Assembly (NCBI GenBank): GCA_964542535.1 | Contig: CAZIUE010000012.1 | Coordinates: 1-64,000 of the forward strand | Origin: Pseudopelobacter sp964542535 | GTDB taxonomy: Bacteria > Desulfobacterota > Desulfuromonadia > Geobacterales > Pseudopelobacteraceae | Reading direction: 5' to 3' | DNA: 64,000 bases | Part shown: in pieces, positions 25,458-35,647 of the stretch | How the letters are laid out: each line of letters begins with the position of its first letter | Numbering within the stretch: position 1 is the first letter of the stretch | Notes under the pieces: model-generated | The model's input: the letters and a program-made list of their open reading frames with translations, nothing else | Databases searched by the model: none | What the model was told of the DNA's origin: nothing | Program-made: the position numbers and the translations under genes

Positions 25458-26477
25458 CTACCCCTCCGCCTTCAGCGCCCGGGCCATCAGCTCCATCACC
25501 GCCTCCTTGGCCGGCTTGTCCTCGTGCAGGATCCGGTAGGCCTTCTCCACGATGGGCATCTCCACCCCCAAGTTGCGGGAGAGCTGAAAGACCGACTCGG
25601 CAGTCTTGACCCCCTCGGCCACCATACGCATCTCGGCCAGGATGTCCTTCAACCGCATCCCCTGCCCCAGCTTGAAGCCCACGGTACGGTTGCGGGAGAG
25701 ATCACCGGTGCAGGTGAGCACCAGGTCGCCCATGCCGGCCAGACCGGCAAAGGTGGCAGCCTGGGCCCCCATGGCCAGTCCCAGCCGGTTCATCTCGGCC
25801 AGGCCGCGGGTGATGAGCGCCGCCCGGGCATTGTGACCGAACCCGAGACCGTCGCAGATACCGGCGGCGATGGCGATCACGTTCTTCACCGCCCCCCCCA
25901 GCTCCACGCCGATGACGTCGCTGTTGGTATAGGCCCGGAAAGAGGGATTGCTGAAGGCGCTTTGCACCAGGCGTGCCCGGGACTCGACACGGGAAGCGGC
26001 CACGATCAGGGAGGGGAGCCCCTGGGCCACCTCGCGGGCAAAGGTGGGACCGGAGAGGGCCACGTATCGCTCCAGGAAATCCGCGCCGAAGAATTCGGCG
26101 CAGATTCCTGATACGGTCTTGAGGGTATCCAGTTCGATCCCCTTGGAGGCGTTGACCACCGTTGCGTCCGCTGCGATCAGTCCTGTGGCCCGGTCCAGGA
26201 CGCCGCGCATGACCTGCACCGGCGTGACCAGGATGATCAGCGAGCGCCCCTCCAGGGCCTGGGACAGGCTGGAGGTACAGACAAGAGTCGGGCAGAGCGG
26301 TATACCTGGCAGGAACAGCGGATTGACGTGACGCAGGTTGATCTCGTCCACCAGCTCGATGTCATGAACCCAGAGAACCGTATCCTGGCCGTTTTGCGCC
26401 AGCACGTTGGCCAGGGCCGTACCCCAGCTGCCGCCGCCGACCACCGCCACCCTGAGTGGACTACCCTTCGTCGTCAT
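25458..26477 (-). CDS. gpsA: NAD(P)+-dependent glycerol-3-phosphate dehydrogenase
   Basis: GpsA reduces dihydroxyacetone phosphate to sn-glycerol-3-phosphate for phospholipid synthesis. The 339-residue product opens with the Rossmann motif VAVVGGGSWGTALAN and has the NASKGIE segment, the VELGGAVKNVIAIAAG catalytic-lysine motif and the GFGHNARAALITRG motif. The ATG at 26477 follows GGAGGAAGGGT and overlaps the HEAT-repeat gene by 17 bases; an upstream in-frame start would lie deeper in that gene. It is the last gene of the run from gyrB. Confidence 0.97.
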   Translation of the reverse strand: MTTKGSPLRVAVVGGGSWGTALANVLAQNGQDTVLWVHDIELVDEINLRHVNPLFLPGIPLCPTLVCTSSLSQALEGRSLIILVTPVQVMRGVLDRATGLIAADATVVNASKGIELDTLKTVSGICAEFFGADFLERYVALSGPTFAREVAQGLPSLIVAASRVESRARLVQSAFSNPSFRAYTNSDVIGVELGGAVKNVIAIAAGICDGLGFGHNARAALITRGLAEMNRLGLAMGAQAATFAGLAGMGDLVLTCTGDLSRNRTVGFKLGQGMRLKDILAEMRMVAEGVKTAESVFQLSRNLGVEMPIVEKAYRILHEDKPAKEAVMELMARALKAEG

Positions 26478-28059
26478 ACCCTTCCTCCAATCGCAGGTCA
26501 TACCCGTCGGCCAGGGCCTGGCGGGCCGTCTCGATACTGTCCAGAATCAAACGTCTGATAAAGGGGTGGCGCACCTCGGGGACGAAGCCGCCCACTAGGC
26601 TGAGAGCCGTGGCCAGTGTGTGCTGGACCAACTGCTGTTCGGCGCCGGTCTGCTGGAGATAATCGGCGGTCAGGAGCAGTCTCTTGACGATCTCGGCCCG
26701 CCGGGGGACAATCAGCCGCGCGCAGAAGTCGCTCAGTTCAGTATCCAGTTGGTCGTCCGACAGGCGGCCACCAGGCGCTTCACCTTCCAGCTCGGCCAGT
26801 CGTTCGGCGGCATCGTACACCTCCGGTTCGGACAACAGCCACCCCTCCAGGACGGGGGTGTCCAGAAGTTCACCGCTGCCGACGATATAGCCGGGGATAC
26901 GCTCGACGATCCCCTCCAGATGCACCAGACTGAAGCGGGGGATATAGGTCTCGGGATTAAGGGACCCGGGATCGAACAGGCGCATGTCCACATAGAAGTC
27001 GGGGGGAAGATAGTAGCCGTGGGTGCGGCTGGTGTAGAGGGCGTCCCGCAGCAGCGCCAGGGCATAGGAGGATTCCACCGGGTCCAGCAGTTCGCCGGAG
27101 GTAACCTCCCGCAGGACCGCATCGTACTCCTGGGCATCCTTCATGCGGTAGCTCAGCGCGTTGATGATCCCTTCGGATTCTCCGATAAGCAGCAACAGGG
27201 CCGCGTAGGAGTCATCGTCCATGTGCCAGGTGAAGAGCAGCGACCGGGAGCCGTAGATATCCACAGGACCGGCCTGCACCTGGTAGAGCGGCAGCGGCAC
27301 CGGAAATGAAGGGGGAAGCTGGGCTGGCTGGCTGATTCCCATGAAGGAGAGCCGCCTGATGCTGCGCCGGATCAGGGTTGCCACATCTCCCTCGTGCCGC
27401 TTCTCGGCGCTGGTCAGAACCGTCAGAGCCAGGCCGTTCCTGATTCTCCCCAGGGAGCTGATTGCCTCGCGCACCACCTCGGGCCGCTCGAAGGAGAGCA
27501 GGATCTCCAGCAGCGACACGGCATCGGGGGTGCCCACCTCCGACAGCCGCCGGGTCATTTGCCCACGCACCTCGTCGGTGGCATCCAGGAACATGTCCAT
27601 GAAACGCACCAGTCCCGGCTCGCCGTCTTTCAGGCAATCGGTGATGAACCCCTCCAGAGAGCTGGCGCCGTAGCCGGTCATGCCGGCAAAGGGGGGCGCG
27701 GTCACATCCACCCCGTAGTCGTGCAGGGCATCCAGAAGCGCCATGCGCCCCTGCTCGTCCAGGTCGGTGCGCCGGAGGGTGATCTGCACCAGCTGGTCCA
27801 GCCACTGCCGGTCGTCGAAGAAATCCAGCATGCAGGTGTAGCGGTAGAGGGCGGTACCGCTCTTCTCCCGCCACAGCTTGCGCACCAGGGGACGCAGTGC
27901 CCGCCGCCCCGACTTCTGCAGACGCCTGCCGATGCGTTCCATCTGGTCGGTGGAAAGGTCGTCCCGCTTGAGATACTCCAGCAGCCGCATGATGCGCCGC
28001 CGCTCCCTCAGGGAGGTATCGATGGAAGAGAGTCTGCTCATGATTGTGGTACGGTTCAT
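26461..28059 (-). CDS. HEAT-repeat-like protein of unknown function
   Basis: The 532-residue protein is largely helical, with HEAT/armadillo-type repeat segments (for example LLEILLSFERPEVVREAISSL and LARLEL-like leucine patterns) in the first 260 residues. The C-terminal half has mixed structure and no motif I can name. It lies 36 bases after gyrA and overlaps gpsA by 17 bases, so it is embedded in a core replication operon. No signal peptide or membrane helix is seen. HEAT proteins usually act as scaffolds; no specific role can be assigned. Confidence 0.75.
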   Translation of the reverse strand: MNRTTIMSRLSSIDTSLRERRRIMRLLEYLKRDDLSTDQMERIGRRLQKSGRRALRPLVRKLWREKSGTALYRYTCMLDFFDDRQWLDQLVQITLRRTDLDEQGRMALLDALHDYGVDVTAPPFAGMTGYGASSLEGFITDCLKDGEPGLVRFMDMFLDATDEVRGQMTRRLSEVGTPDAVSLLEILLSFERPEVVREAISSLGRIRNGLALTVLTSAEKRHEGDVATLIRRSIRRLSFMGISQPAQLPPSFPVPLPLYQVQAGPVDIYGSRSLLFTWHMDDDSYAALLLLIGESEGIINALSYRMKDAQEYDAVLREVTSGELLDPVESSYALALLRDALYTSRTHGYYLPPDFYVDMRLFDPGSLNPETYIPRFSLVHLEGIVERIPGYIVGSGELLDTPVLEGWLLSEPEVYDAAERLAELEGEAPGGRLSDDQLDTELSDFCARLIVPRRAEIVKRLLLTADYLQQTGAEQQLVQHTLATALSLVGGFVPEVRHPFIRRLILDSIETARQALADGYDLRLEEGYDDEG

Positions 28060-28095
28060 GGGGCGGCCGGAGAATCGGTGCTCCGCACGGTGCCC

Positions 28096-30627
28096 CTAGT
28101 CGCTCCCCTCGTTCTCGTCGTCCTCTTCCTGTTCGGCCAGACGGGCCACCGCCACCACCTTCTCCTTCTCCTCGGTGGTGATGAGGCGTACCCCCTGGGT
28201 GTTGCGGCCGATGACCGAGAAGCCGGAAACCGGCACGCGCAGGATCTTGCCCTGATCGGTGATAACCATCAGGTCGTTGTCATTGGCCACCTGCATGACG
28301 TTGACCACGCAGCCGTTCCTGGCATTGGTCTTGATGGTGATGATCCCCTTGCCGCCCCGGCTCTGGCCGCGGTACTCGTCAAGGTCGGTGCGCTTGCCGT
28401 AGCCGTTCTCGCAGACCGTGAAGATGGTGGAACCGGGCACGTCGTTGTCCACGATCTCCATGCCGATCACGTGGTCGTCCTCGTTCAGGTTCATGCCGCG
28501 CACGCCGCGGGTGACGCGTCCCATGGAGCGCACGTCCTGCTCGCCGAAGCGGATGGCCTTGCCGTTACGGGAAGCCAGAAACACGTCCTTGCTGCCGTCG
28601 GTAAGGGCCACGCCGATCAGCTTGTCCCCCTCGTCCAGGTTGACGGCGATGATGCCGCCGCTGCGCACGTTGGAGTACTCGATCAGCGGCGTCTTCTTGA
28701 CCACACCGTTGCGGGTGGCCATGAACAGGTAGGTATGCTCGCTGAACTCCTTCACCGGCAGGATGGTGGTGATCTTCTCCTCCATCCCCACGTTGACCAG
28801 GTTGACCACCGCCTTCCCCTTGGTGGTGCGGTTCCCCTCGGGGATTTCGTACACCTTGAGCCAGTACATGCGGCCGGCATCGGTGAAGCAGAGCAGGTAG
28901 TCCTTGGTGGAGGCGATGAAGAGCTGTTCGACGAAATCCTCTTCCCTGGTCTTCATGCCGGTCTTACCCTTGCCGCCGCGACGCTGGGAGCGGTACAGGT
29001 CCACGGCACTGCGCTTGATGTAGCCGGAGTGGGAGATGGTTACCACCATCTCTTCGTCCACGATGGTGTCTTCCAGGGAGATGTCCGGGGTGGTGTCGGA
29101 TATCTCCGAGCGGCGCGTGTCGCCGAACTTGTCCCTGATCTCGCTCAGTTCGGCGATGATGATGTTGAAGATCTCCCGATCCGAGGCCAGGATCTCCCGC
29201 AGGCGGGCGATTAGTCTCATGATTTCGTCGTACTCGGAGAGGATCTTGTCCCGCTCCAGACCGGTCAGGCGCTGCAAGCGCATCTCCAGGATGGCCTGGG
29301 CCTGGATCTCGGTCAGATGGACGCCGTCATCGTACCCCGCCGGGCGGGGAAGCTCCAGTCGCGCCAGGAATGCGGCATCGGCGAAGGTCCCCTCCATCAG
29401 CCCCTGCTTGGCCTCGGGAGGAGTGGCGGAGGAGCGGATCAGCTCGATCACCGCATCGAGCCAGTCCAGGGCGATCTTGAGACCCTCCAGAATGTGGGCC
29501 CGGGCCAGAGCCTTCTTCAGTTCGAAGTTGGTGCGGCGGGTGACCACCTCGCAGCGGTGTTCGATGAAGCAGTCGATCATCTCCTTGAGCGAAAGGATGC
29601 GGGGGCGGTTGTGCACGATGGCCAGCAGGATGATGCCGAAGGAGCTCTGCATCTGGGTCAGTTTGAAGAGCTGGTTGAGCAGCACCTCGGCATTCTCGTC
29701 CCGTTTGACCTCGATGACGATGCGCATCCCTTCCCGGTCGGATTCGTCGCGGATCTCGGTGATCCCCTCGATCTTCTTATCCTTTACCAGTTCGGCGATC
29801 TTTTCGATCAGGCGGGCCTTGTTGACCTGGTAGGGAAGCTCGGTGACCACGATGGACTGGCGTTCCGTCTTCTTGGCTGCCTCGATATGGGCCTTGGCGC
29901 GGATCTGGATGATGCCGCGGCCGGTGGTGTAGGCGTCCCGGATCCCCTGGCGGCCGTAGATGGTGGCGCCGGTGGGGAAGTCGGGACCCGGTATCAGGGC
30001 CAACAGCTCTTCAGGCGCCAGATCGGGGTTGTTGATCACGGCGATGATGCCGTCGATCACTTCGCCCAGGTTGTGGGGGGGGATGTTGGTGGCCATGCCC
30101 ACGGCAATCCCGGTGGAGCCGTTCACCAGCAGGTTGGGGAACTTTGAAGGAAGGACCGTAGGCTCCAGCAACTCGTCGTTATAGTTGGGCGCCATACCGA
30201 CGGTTTCCTTGTCCAGGTCGGCCAGAAGCTCGTGGGAGAGGTGGCGCAGGCGGATCTCGGTGTACCGCATGGCAGCCGGCCGGTCGCCGTCGATGGAGCC
30301 GAAGTTTCCTTGGCCGTCCACCAGGGTGTAGCGCAGGGAGAAGTCCTGGGCCATGCGCACGATGGTATCGTAGGCCGCCGTATCGCCGTGGGGGTGATAC
30401 TTACCGATCACGTCACCGACCACACGGGCCGATTTCTTGTACGGCTTGTTCCAGTCGTTGCCCATGTCGTACATGGCGTACAGGCAGCGCCGGTGCACGG
30501 GCTTGAGTCCGTCGCGCACGTCCGGCAGGGCACGGCCGATGATGACCGACATGGCATAGTCCATGTAGGAGCGTTTCATCTCGTCTTCGATATTGACGGC
30601 AACCTTGTTGTTCGGAGTGGTGATCAT
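28096..30627 (-). CDS. gyrA: DNA gyrase subunit A
   Basis: GyrA forms the breakage-reunion core of gyrase and introduces negative supercoils with GyrB. The 843-residue product has catalytic Y122 in AMRYTEIRL and the GyrA box QRRGGKG near residue 551. The quinolone-determining region reads HPHGDTAAYD with T83 and D87; threonine at 83 is a natural variant in several genera. C-terminal six-bladed beta-pinwheel repeats and an acidic tail complete the protein. It follows gyrB after a 160-bp spacer that holds an inverted repeat. Confidence 0.98.
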   Translation of the reverse strand: MITTPNNKVAVNIEDEMKRSYMDYAMSVIIGRALPDVRDGLKPVHRRCLYAMYDMGNDWNKPYKKSARVVGDVIGKYHPHGDTAAYDTIVRMAQDFSLRYTLVDGQGNFGSIDGDRPAAMRYTEIRLRHLSHELLADLDKETVGMAPNYNDELLEPTVLPSKFPNLLVNGSTGIAVGMATNIPPHNLGEVIDGIIAVINNPDLAPEELLALIPGPDFPTGATIYGRQGIRDAYTTGRGIIQIRAKAHIEAAKKTERQSIVVTELPYQVNKARLIEKIAELVKDKKIEGITEIRDESDREGMRIVIEVKRDENAEVLLNQLFKLTQMQSSFGIILLAIVHNRPRILSLKEMIDCFIEHRCEVVTRRTNFELKKALARAHILEGLKIALDWLDAVIELIRSSATPPEAKQGLMEGTFADAAFLARLELPRPAGYDDGVHLTEIQAQAILEMRLQRLTGLERDKILSEYDEIMRLIARLREILASDREIFNIIIAELSEIRDKFGDTRRSEISDTTPDISLEDTIVDEEMVVTISHSGYIKRSAVDLYRSQRRGGKGKTGMKTREEDFVEQLFIASTKDYLLCFTDAGRMYWLKVYEIPEGNRTTKGKAVVNLVNVGMEEKITTILPVKEFSEHTYLFMATRNGVVKKTPLIEYSNVRSGGIIAVNLDEGDKLIGVALTDGSKDVFLASRNGKAIRFGEQDVRSMGRVTRGVRGMNLNEDDHVIGMEIVDNDVPGSTIFTVCENGYGKRTDLDEYRGQSRGGKGIITIKTNARNGCVVNVMQVANDNDLMVITDQGKILRVPVSGFSVIGRNTQGVRLITTEEKEKVVAVARLAEQEEDDENEGSD

Positions 30628-30790
30628 TACTACCTCGTATGTTGGCCACGGAGTACACGGAGTTCTCAGCGAAAAACTACTGGATCAGCGGTACATACCG
30701 CCATGCCAGCCCGGAGAATCTGAGCCTTACTTTTGGGAACAGCACTCTGTGTTCTCCGCGAACCGTGGCGTGATGCCACGTGCGGATTAA
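30628..30790. repeat. gyrB-gyrA spacer with CACGGAG-type inverted repeat
   Basis: GCCACGGAGTACACGGAGTT near 30644-30663 is opposed by CTGTGTTCTCCGCGAACCGTGGC near 30746-30768. The arms are imperfectly complementary. The element separates two genes that are otherwise in one operon; it may fold in the mRNA or carry a promoter for gyrA. No gene is supported. Confidence 0.5.
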
Positions 30791-30793
30791 TTA

Positions 30794-33199
30794 AATGTCC
30801 AGATTAACCACGTTCAGCGCGTTGGTCTCGATGAATTCCCGGCGCGGGTCCACCTGGTCCCCCATCAGGATGGTGAAGATCTCGTCCGATTCCACGGCAT
30901 CCTCGATCTTGACCTGCAAGAGCACCCGGTTTTCCGGGTTCATGGTGGTCTCCCAGAGCTGCTCCGGATTCATCTCGCCCAGACCCTTGTAGCGCTGGAT
31001 GGCGAGCCCCTTTTTTGCGTACTCAAGGAAAAATGCCAGCAGTTCTTCGTGGTTGGATGTCTCTAGCAGCACCTTGCCCCCTGCCTGCTGCTCGATGTAG
31101 GCGTGGCCGTCGGCCATGGTTTCCTTTACCCTGTGGTGATTCTCCACCAGAAGCTCGTATTCGTGGGTGGCCAGGACCCCCAGGATCTGCTGGTCAATAA
31201 TGGCCCGGATGTTGCCGATGTAGAAGATGATCCGCTCCTCCTCCACCTGATACTCTCCGTTGTCGGCCAGGGCTTTCATCCCCTCCAGGTAGGGCACCAC
31301 CTGGGAGAGTTCCTCCAGGCCGGCCGGCACGTTGCCGCGGACGATAACGGAGAGCAGCTCGGGGGAAATCCCCTTCTTGACCACCTTGTCGAAGATGGCG
31401 CGGTTGTCGATGAACTGGCGGATCACCGGGATGATCTGCTGTCCCAGATAACTCCGGTCCCCCTTTTCCAGCCTCAGTACCAGGTCTTCGGCCCCCTCCT
31501 CCAGCAGGAAGTTCTGCAGGGCCGCTTCATTCCTCAGGTACATCTCCTTCTTGCCCCGCTTCACCTTGTACAGCGGCGGCTGGGCGATGTACAGGTGGCC
31601 GCGCTGGATCAGCTCGTTCATGTTGCGGTAGAAGAAGGTCAACAGCAGGGTCAGGATGTGGGAACCGTCCACGTCGGCATCGGTCATGACGATGATGCGG
31701 CCGTAGCGCAGCTTGGAGATATCGAAATCCTCCTTGCCGATGCCGGTTCCCAGGGCGGTGATCAGGGTGCGTATCTCCTGGGAGGAGATCATCTTGTCGA
31801 AACGAGATTTCTCCACGTTGAGGATCTTCCCCTTCAGCGGCAGGATGGCCTGGAACTTGCGGTCGCGTCCCTGCTTGGCCGAGCCTCCGGCGGAATCACC
31901 CTCCACCAGGTACAGTTCGCACAGTTCGGGATTCTTCTCCTGGCAGTCGGCCAGCTTGCCCGGCAGTCCTCCCAGGTCCAGAGCGCCCTTGCGCCGCACC
32001 GTCTCGCGGGCCCGGCGGGCCGCTTCCCTGGCCCGGGCCGCCTCGATGGACTTCTCCAGGATGCGCTTGGCCACCTGGGGATTCTCCTCCAGGAACTGGG
32101 CCAGTTTCTCGTTGATCAGGGACTCCACGTATCCCTTGACCTCGGAGTTGCCCAGCTTGGTCTTGGTCTGTCCCTCGAACTGGGGCTGGGGGATCTTGAC
32201 CGAGATGACGCAGGTCAACCCCTCCCGCAGGTCATCGCCGGAGATGGATACCTTCTCTTTCTTGAGCAGGTTGTTTGCGGCAGCGTAGGCGTTCATGGTG
32301 CGGGTCAGGGCCGCCTTGAAGCCCACCAGGTGGGTGCCTCCTTCGTGGGTGTTGATGTTGTTGGCAAAGGAGAAGATCTTTTCGTCGAAGGAGTCGTTGT
32401 ACTGCATGGCGACCTCGGTCTCCACCCCCCCCTTCTCTCCCCGGAAGTAGATCGGTTTGGGATGCAGGGCGATCTTGTTCCGGTTCAGGTACTCCACGAA
32501 GGAGTTGATGCCCCCCTCGTAGTAGAACTCGTGGGACTTGCCCTCCACCCGCATGTCGCTGATCTTGATGCGCACGCCGGCGTTCAGGAAGGCCAGTTCC
32601 CGCAGGCGCTGGGAGAGCACGTCGAAGGAAAATTCGGTGGTTTCGAAGATCTCCTCGTCCGGCATGAAGGTGACCTTGGTGCCCCGCTTCCTGGTGGTAC
32701 CGGTCTCGGCAAGGGGAGCCACCGGATCGCCCCGGCGATAGGACTGGCGGAATATCTTCCCTTCGCGCTTGATTTCCAGTTCCAGCCACCGGGAAAGGGC
32801 GTTGACCACCGAGACGCCGACACCATGCAGACCGCCGGAGACTTTGTAGGAGTCGTTGTCGAACTTTCCGCCGGCGTGCAGTACCGTCAGGACCACTTCC
32901 GCGGCAGATCTCCCCTCGGTGGGATGCATGTCGGTAGGGATACCGCGACCGTTATCGATTACGGTTACTGAACCGTCCACGTTAATGGTGACACTGATGC
33001 TGTCGCAGTGACCAGCCAGGGCCTCGTCGATGGAGTTGTCCACGATCTCGTACACCAGGTGGTGCAGGCCCGCGCTGGAGGTGGAGCCGATATACATGGC
33101 CGGTCGTTTGCGTACCGCGGCCAGACCCTCCAGGATCTTGATGTTATCGGCGCTGTACTCTTCGGCGTCGCTCTGTGTCACGTTGTTGTGTTCACTCAT
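30794..33199 (-). CDS. gyrB: DNA gyrase subunit B
   Basis: GyrB supplies ATPase and TOPRIM functions of gyrase. The roughly 800-residue protein shows the GHKL ATPase motifs (EIVDNSIDEALAG, VIDNGRGIP and GLHGVGVSVVNAL), the TOPRIM motif LVEGDSAGGSAKQGRD and the C-terminal QRYKGLGEMNPEQLWETT tail. The ATG at 33199 has GAGGGA nine bases upstream; other in-frame ATGs lie at 33208 and 33217. It overlaps the recF stop by eight bases. The order dnaA-dnaN-recF-gyrB is the classical origin arrangement. Confidence 0.97.
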
Positions 33200-34304
33200 G
33201 CTGTTCATTTCCCTCAAACGTCAGATTGCCGTGTTCCACCCGGAACACGGCGCAATGAAGCGTGCCGCCCGGCAGGGCGGGTGATCGTTGCGTGGTTGTC
33301 ATGAATACCTGCATGTCCCTGTTCTGAAGGAAATGCAGCAGGTTGCCGCTCCTGGCGTCATCCAGCTCCGAGCTCAGGTCGTCCAGCAGCAGCAGCGGCG
33401 GTTCCCCGAAGATGGTGGCGAGGTTATCGATTTCCGCCATCTTCAGCGCCAGTACGAAGCTCTTCTGCTGGCCGGTGGAACCGAATGTCTTAAGCGGTTT
33501 TCCGTTGAGGAGGAAGCGCAGGTCGTCGCGGTGCGGTCCGGCGCTGGTATTCCCCTGGCGGAAATCGGTCTGCTGGCTGCGCCGGAAGAGGGAGAGCAGC
33601 TCGTCGCGAACATCGTCCCTATCCTGGCTGGCGATGCCGTCCGGCAGGTAATCCAGGGAAGCCGTCTCCTCACCGGCGGATATGTTCCCGTAGTGGCGTT
33701 GCAGCATATCGGTCAACCCGGCTACGAAACCGCGGCGGCGGATGATGATTTCAGCTCCGGTTTCGGCAAGTTGTTCGGTCCAGACATCCAGACCGTTCCG
33801 GTCGCTGTTCTTCAGCAGCTGGTTGCGCTGCTTGAGGATACGCTGATACGCGTGCCAGCAGTTCAGATAGCCGATGTCGCACATGTAGATGGCGTGGTCC
33901 AGATAGCGCCGCCGCGTCTCGGGTCCGTATCTGACCATGGCGGTATCGTCGGGGGAAAACACCACCGTAGTGAGTCTGCCGTACAGGTCCGAGGCGCGCT
34001 GGATTCCCTTTCCGTCCAGCTCGACCCGACGTCCCGCGCTTTCTATGTTCAGGTCGATGCAGCCGGTGATGCCGCCTGATTCAATTTCTCCCTGCACGCG
34101 CGCCGTTTGCTGATCCTGTCTGATGAAGTCGGTGCGGCGCGCGGTACGGAATGAGCGCGGACTTCCCAGCAGGTAGATCGCTTCCAGCAGGTTGGTCTTG
34201 CCCTGGCCGTTGCGGCCGTGGATCAGGTTGAAACGCTGGCCCGGCGTGAAGCGCAACGATGCGATGTTGCGGAAATCGGCAATGGCTATTCTGGTGAGGC
34301 GCAT
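33192..34304 (-). CDS. recF: DNA replication and repair protein RecF
   Basis: RecF loads RecA at gaps with RecO and RecR. The 370-residue SMC-like ATPase has Walker A GRNGQGKT at 30-37, the signature and Walker B segment LLLLDDLSSELDDARS near 320, and the normal length. It begins ten bases after dnaN ends and overlaps gyrB. Head-to-tail placement with dnaN is widely conserved. Confidence 0.97.
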   Translation of the reverse strand: MRLTRIAIADFRNIASLRFTPGQRFNLIHGRNGQGKTNLLEAIYLLGSPRSFRTARRTDFIRQDQQTARVQGEIESGGITGCIDLNIESAGRRVELDGKGIQRASDLYGRLTTVVFSPDDTAMVRYGPETRRRYLDHAIYMCDIGYLNCWHAYQRILKQRNQLLKNSDRNGLDVWTEQLAETGAEIIIRRRGFVAGLTDMLQRHYGNISAGEETASLDYLPDGIASQDRDDVRDELLSLFRRSQQTDFRQGNTSAGPHRDDLRFLLNGKPLKTFGSTGQQKSFVLALKMAEIDNLATIFGEPPLLLLDDLSSELDDARSGNLLHFLQNRDMQVFMTTTQRSPALPGGTLHCAVFRVEHGNLTFEGNEQHE

Positions 34305-34314
34305 CTCGCTGCTG

Positions 34315-35436
34315 TCAGAGCCTCATGGGCATGATCACCGCCTGGAAGCTGTCACTCTTGTCGGGTTGGATGATGGAAGGCGCCAGCTCGTCGCGGAATT
34401 TCATTTCAACGAACTCGGTTTCAGTAACCGCCAGTACGTCCAGCAGATAACGGGCGTTGAATCTGACCGAGAATAGTTCGCCGCCATAGGTGATGTCGAT
34501 TTCTTCCATGGCATCGCCCAACTCAGGGTTGCTGGATGAGATCTTGATGGTTGAGCTGGATATCTCCAGCATGATGCCTTTGAATTTTTCGCTGGAGAGA
34601 ATCGCCATCCTGCGTATGGAGTGGATGAAATCGTCCCTGTTGATGATGATGCTGCGATCGTTGGATGTGGGAATGACGCGGTTATAGTCGGGGAATTCTC
34701 CGTCCACCAGGCGCATGACCATGTAGGAGTCGCTTCGCTTGACAACGGCACTGTTGTCCATGAAGCCGAACAGCAGTGTTCCATCCACTTCTTCGGCAAT
34801 TTTCTTAAGCTCGTAGACCCCTTTTTTGGGAAGGATCACCCCTTTGGAAAGTTCCTGGCCCATGTTCCCCTTCAGGGGACAGCTGGCAATGGAGAGGCGG
34901 TGACCATCGGTGGCTACCATTCTGAGCAGCTGTTCGCCGTCATGTCCCACATCCGTTTTGGTGAACAGGCCGTTCAGGTTGTATTTCGTGTCGTCGTTGC
35001 ATATGGCGTAGGAGGTTTTCTCGATCATTACCCCCAGAAGAGAGCTTTCAATCTCGATCAGGTTCTCTTCCTGCACGTCGGGGAAGAAGGGGAATTCATC
35101 CGCTGCCAGGCCGACGATGTTGAAATGGACCTTGCCGCATTTTATCTCCACCCAGTCGTTGTCTTTGGCGGTGAAGCTGATTTCCTGGTTGGGCAGTTCC
35201 TTGACGATTTCGTATATTTTTTTGGCGCCTACGGTGATTCTTCCGGGAGACAGGATCTCGGCCGGGTAGGTGCTCTTCATTCCCACTTCAAGGTCGGTTG
35301 CCGTGACGTGGAGAGACGATTCGCTGGCTTCCAGCAGTACGTTTGACAGGATCGGCATGGAGGTTCGCTTTTCGACGATACCCTGGATCTTCTGAAGCGC
35401 TTTGAGGAAGACTTCCTTGTCAATTCTGAATTCCAT
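34315..35436 (-). CDS. dnaN: DNA polymerase III sliding clamp (beta subunit)
   Basis: The beta clamp encircles DNA and tethers the replicative polymerase. The 373-residue product shows the three-domain clamp pattern, including an N-terminal LQKIQGIVEKRTSMPILSNV segment and a C-terminal end in MPMRL, the usual clamp terminus that contributes to the partner-binding pocket. An AGGAGTGA ribosome binding site precedes ATG 35436. The 211-bp spacer from dnaA may carry its own promoter. Confidence 0.98.
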   Translation of the reverse strand: MEFRIDKEVFLKALQKIQGIVEKRTSMPILSNVLLEASESSLHVTATDLEVGMKSTYPAEILSPGRITVGAKKIYEIVKELPNQEISFTAKDNDWVEIKCGKVHFNIVGLAADEFPFFPDVQEENLIEIESSLLGVMIEKTSYAICNDDTKYNLNGLFTKTDVGHDGEQLLRMVATDGHRLSIASCPLKGNMGQELSKGVILPKKGVYELKKIAEEVDGTLLFGFMDNSAVVKRSDSYMVMRLVDGEFPDYNRVIPTSNDRSIIINRDDFIHSIRRMAILSSEKFKGIMLEISSSTIKISSSNPELGDAMEEIDITYGGELFSVRFNARYLLDVLAVTETEFVEMKFRDELAPSIIQPDKSDSFQAVIMPMRL

Positions 35437-35489
35437 CGGTCACTCCTTACTGTCAGTATCTTTTATAAAAAAAGAAAATCCTTGTTGTT

Positions 35490-35517
35490 GTTATAGGAGC
35501 CGCGAATCTGGTGAAAA
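35490..35517 (-). promoter_or_regulatory. candidate dnaN promoter
   Basis: On the minus strand TTTTCA (35517-35512) and TATAAC (35495-35490) are 16 bases apart, about 50 bases before the dnaN start. The -10 match is good and the -35 moderate. Confidence 0.35.
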
Positions 35518-35608
35518 CGGTTTAACTGCCTGTTCCGTTGCGGTAAATCCGGAGCGGTGTCTGTTGATGATTCGGGTCGTTTCACTGGGCTTTTCAACAG
35601 CACCCCGG

Positions 35609-35639
35609 TTATGCACAATCGTTGCACAGGCTATCAACA
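35609..35639. promoter_or_regulatory. DnaA boxes in the dnaA-dnaN spacer
   Basis: TTATGCACA at 35609-35617 matches the general DnaA box TTATNCACA. CTATCAACA at 35631-35639 differs by one base from the boxes upstream of dnaA. They may be part of a bipartite origin or regulate dnaN. Confidence 0.45.
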
Positions 35640-35647
35640 GCTTATCC

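Noticed and set aside
27394..29214. Long open frame antisense to the HEAT gene and gyrA
   Set aside because: Composition is His/Gln/Val/Asp-rich shadow sequence and it spans the ends of two real genes.
30375..30395. Threonine at gyrase A position 83 as a quinolone-resistance change
   Set aside because: Thr83 is the wild-type residue in several genera and D87 is unchanged, so there is no reason to call resistance.
30593..30790. Short frame in the gyrB-gyrA spacer
   Set aside because: It is made of the inverted-repeat element and the antisense gyrA start, without coding character.
31103..32971. Very long open frame antisense to gyrB
   Set aside because: It lies wholly opposite a certain gene, has low-complexity hydrophobic/Gly/Asp/Gln composition and arises from high GC codon bias. 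Similar antisense frames oppose gyrA, the sensor kinase and cysS.
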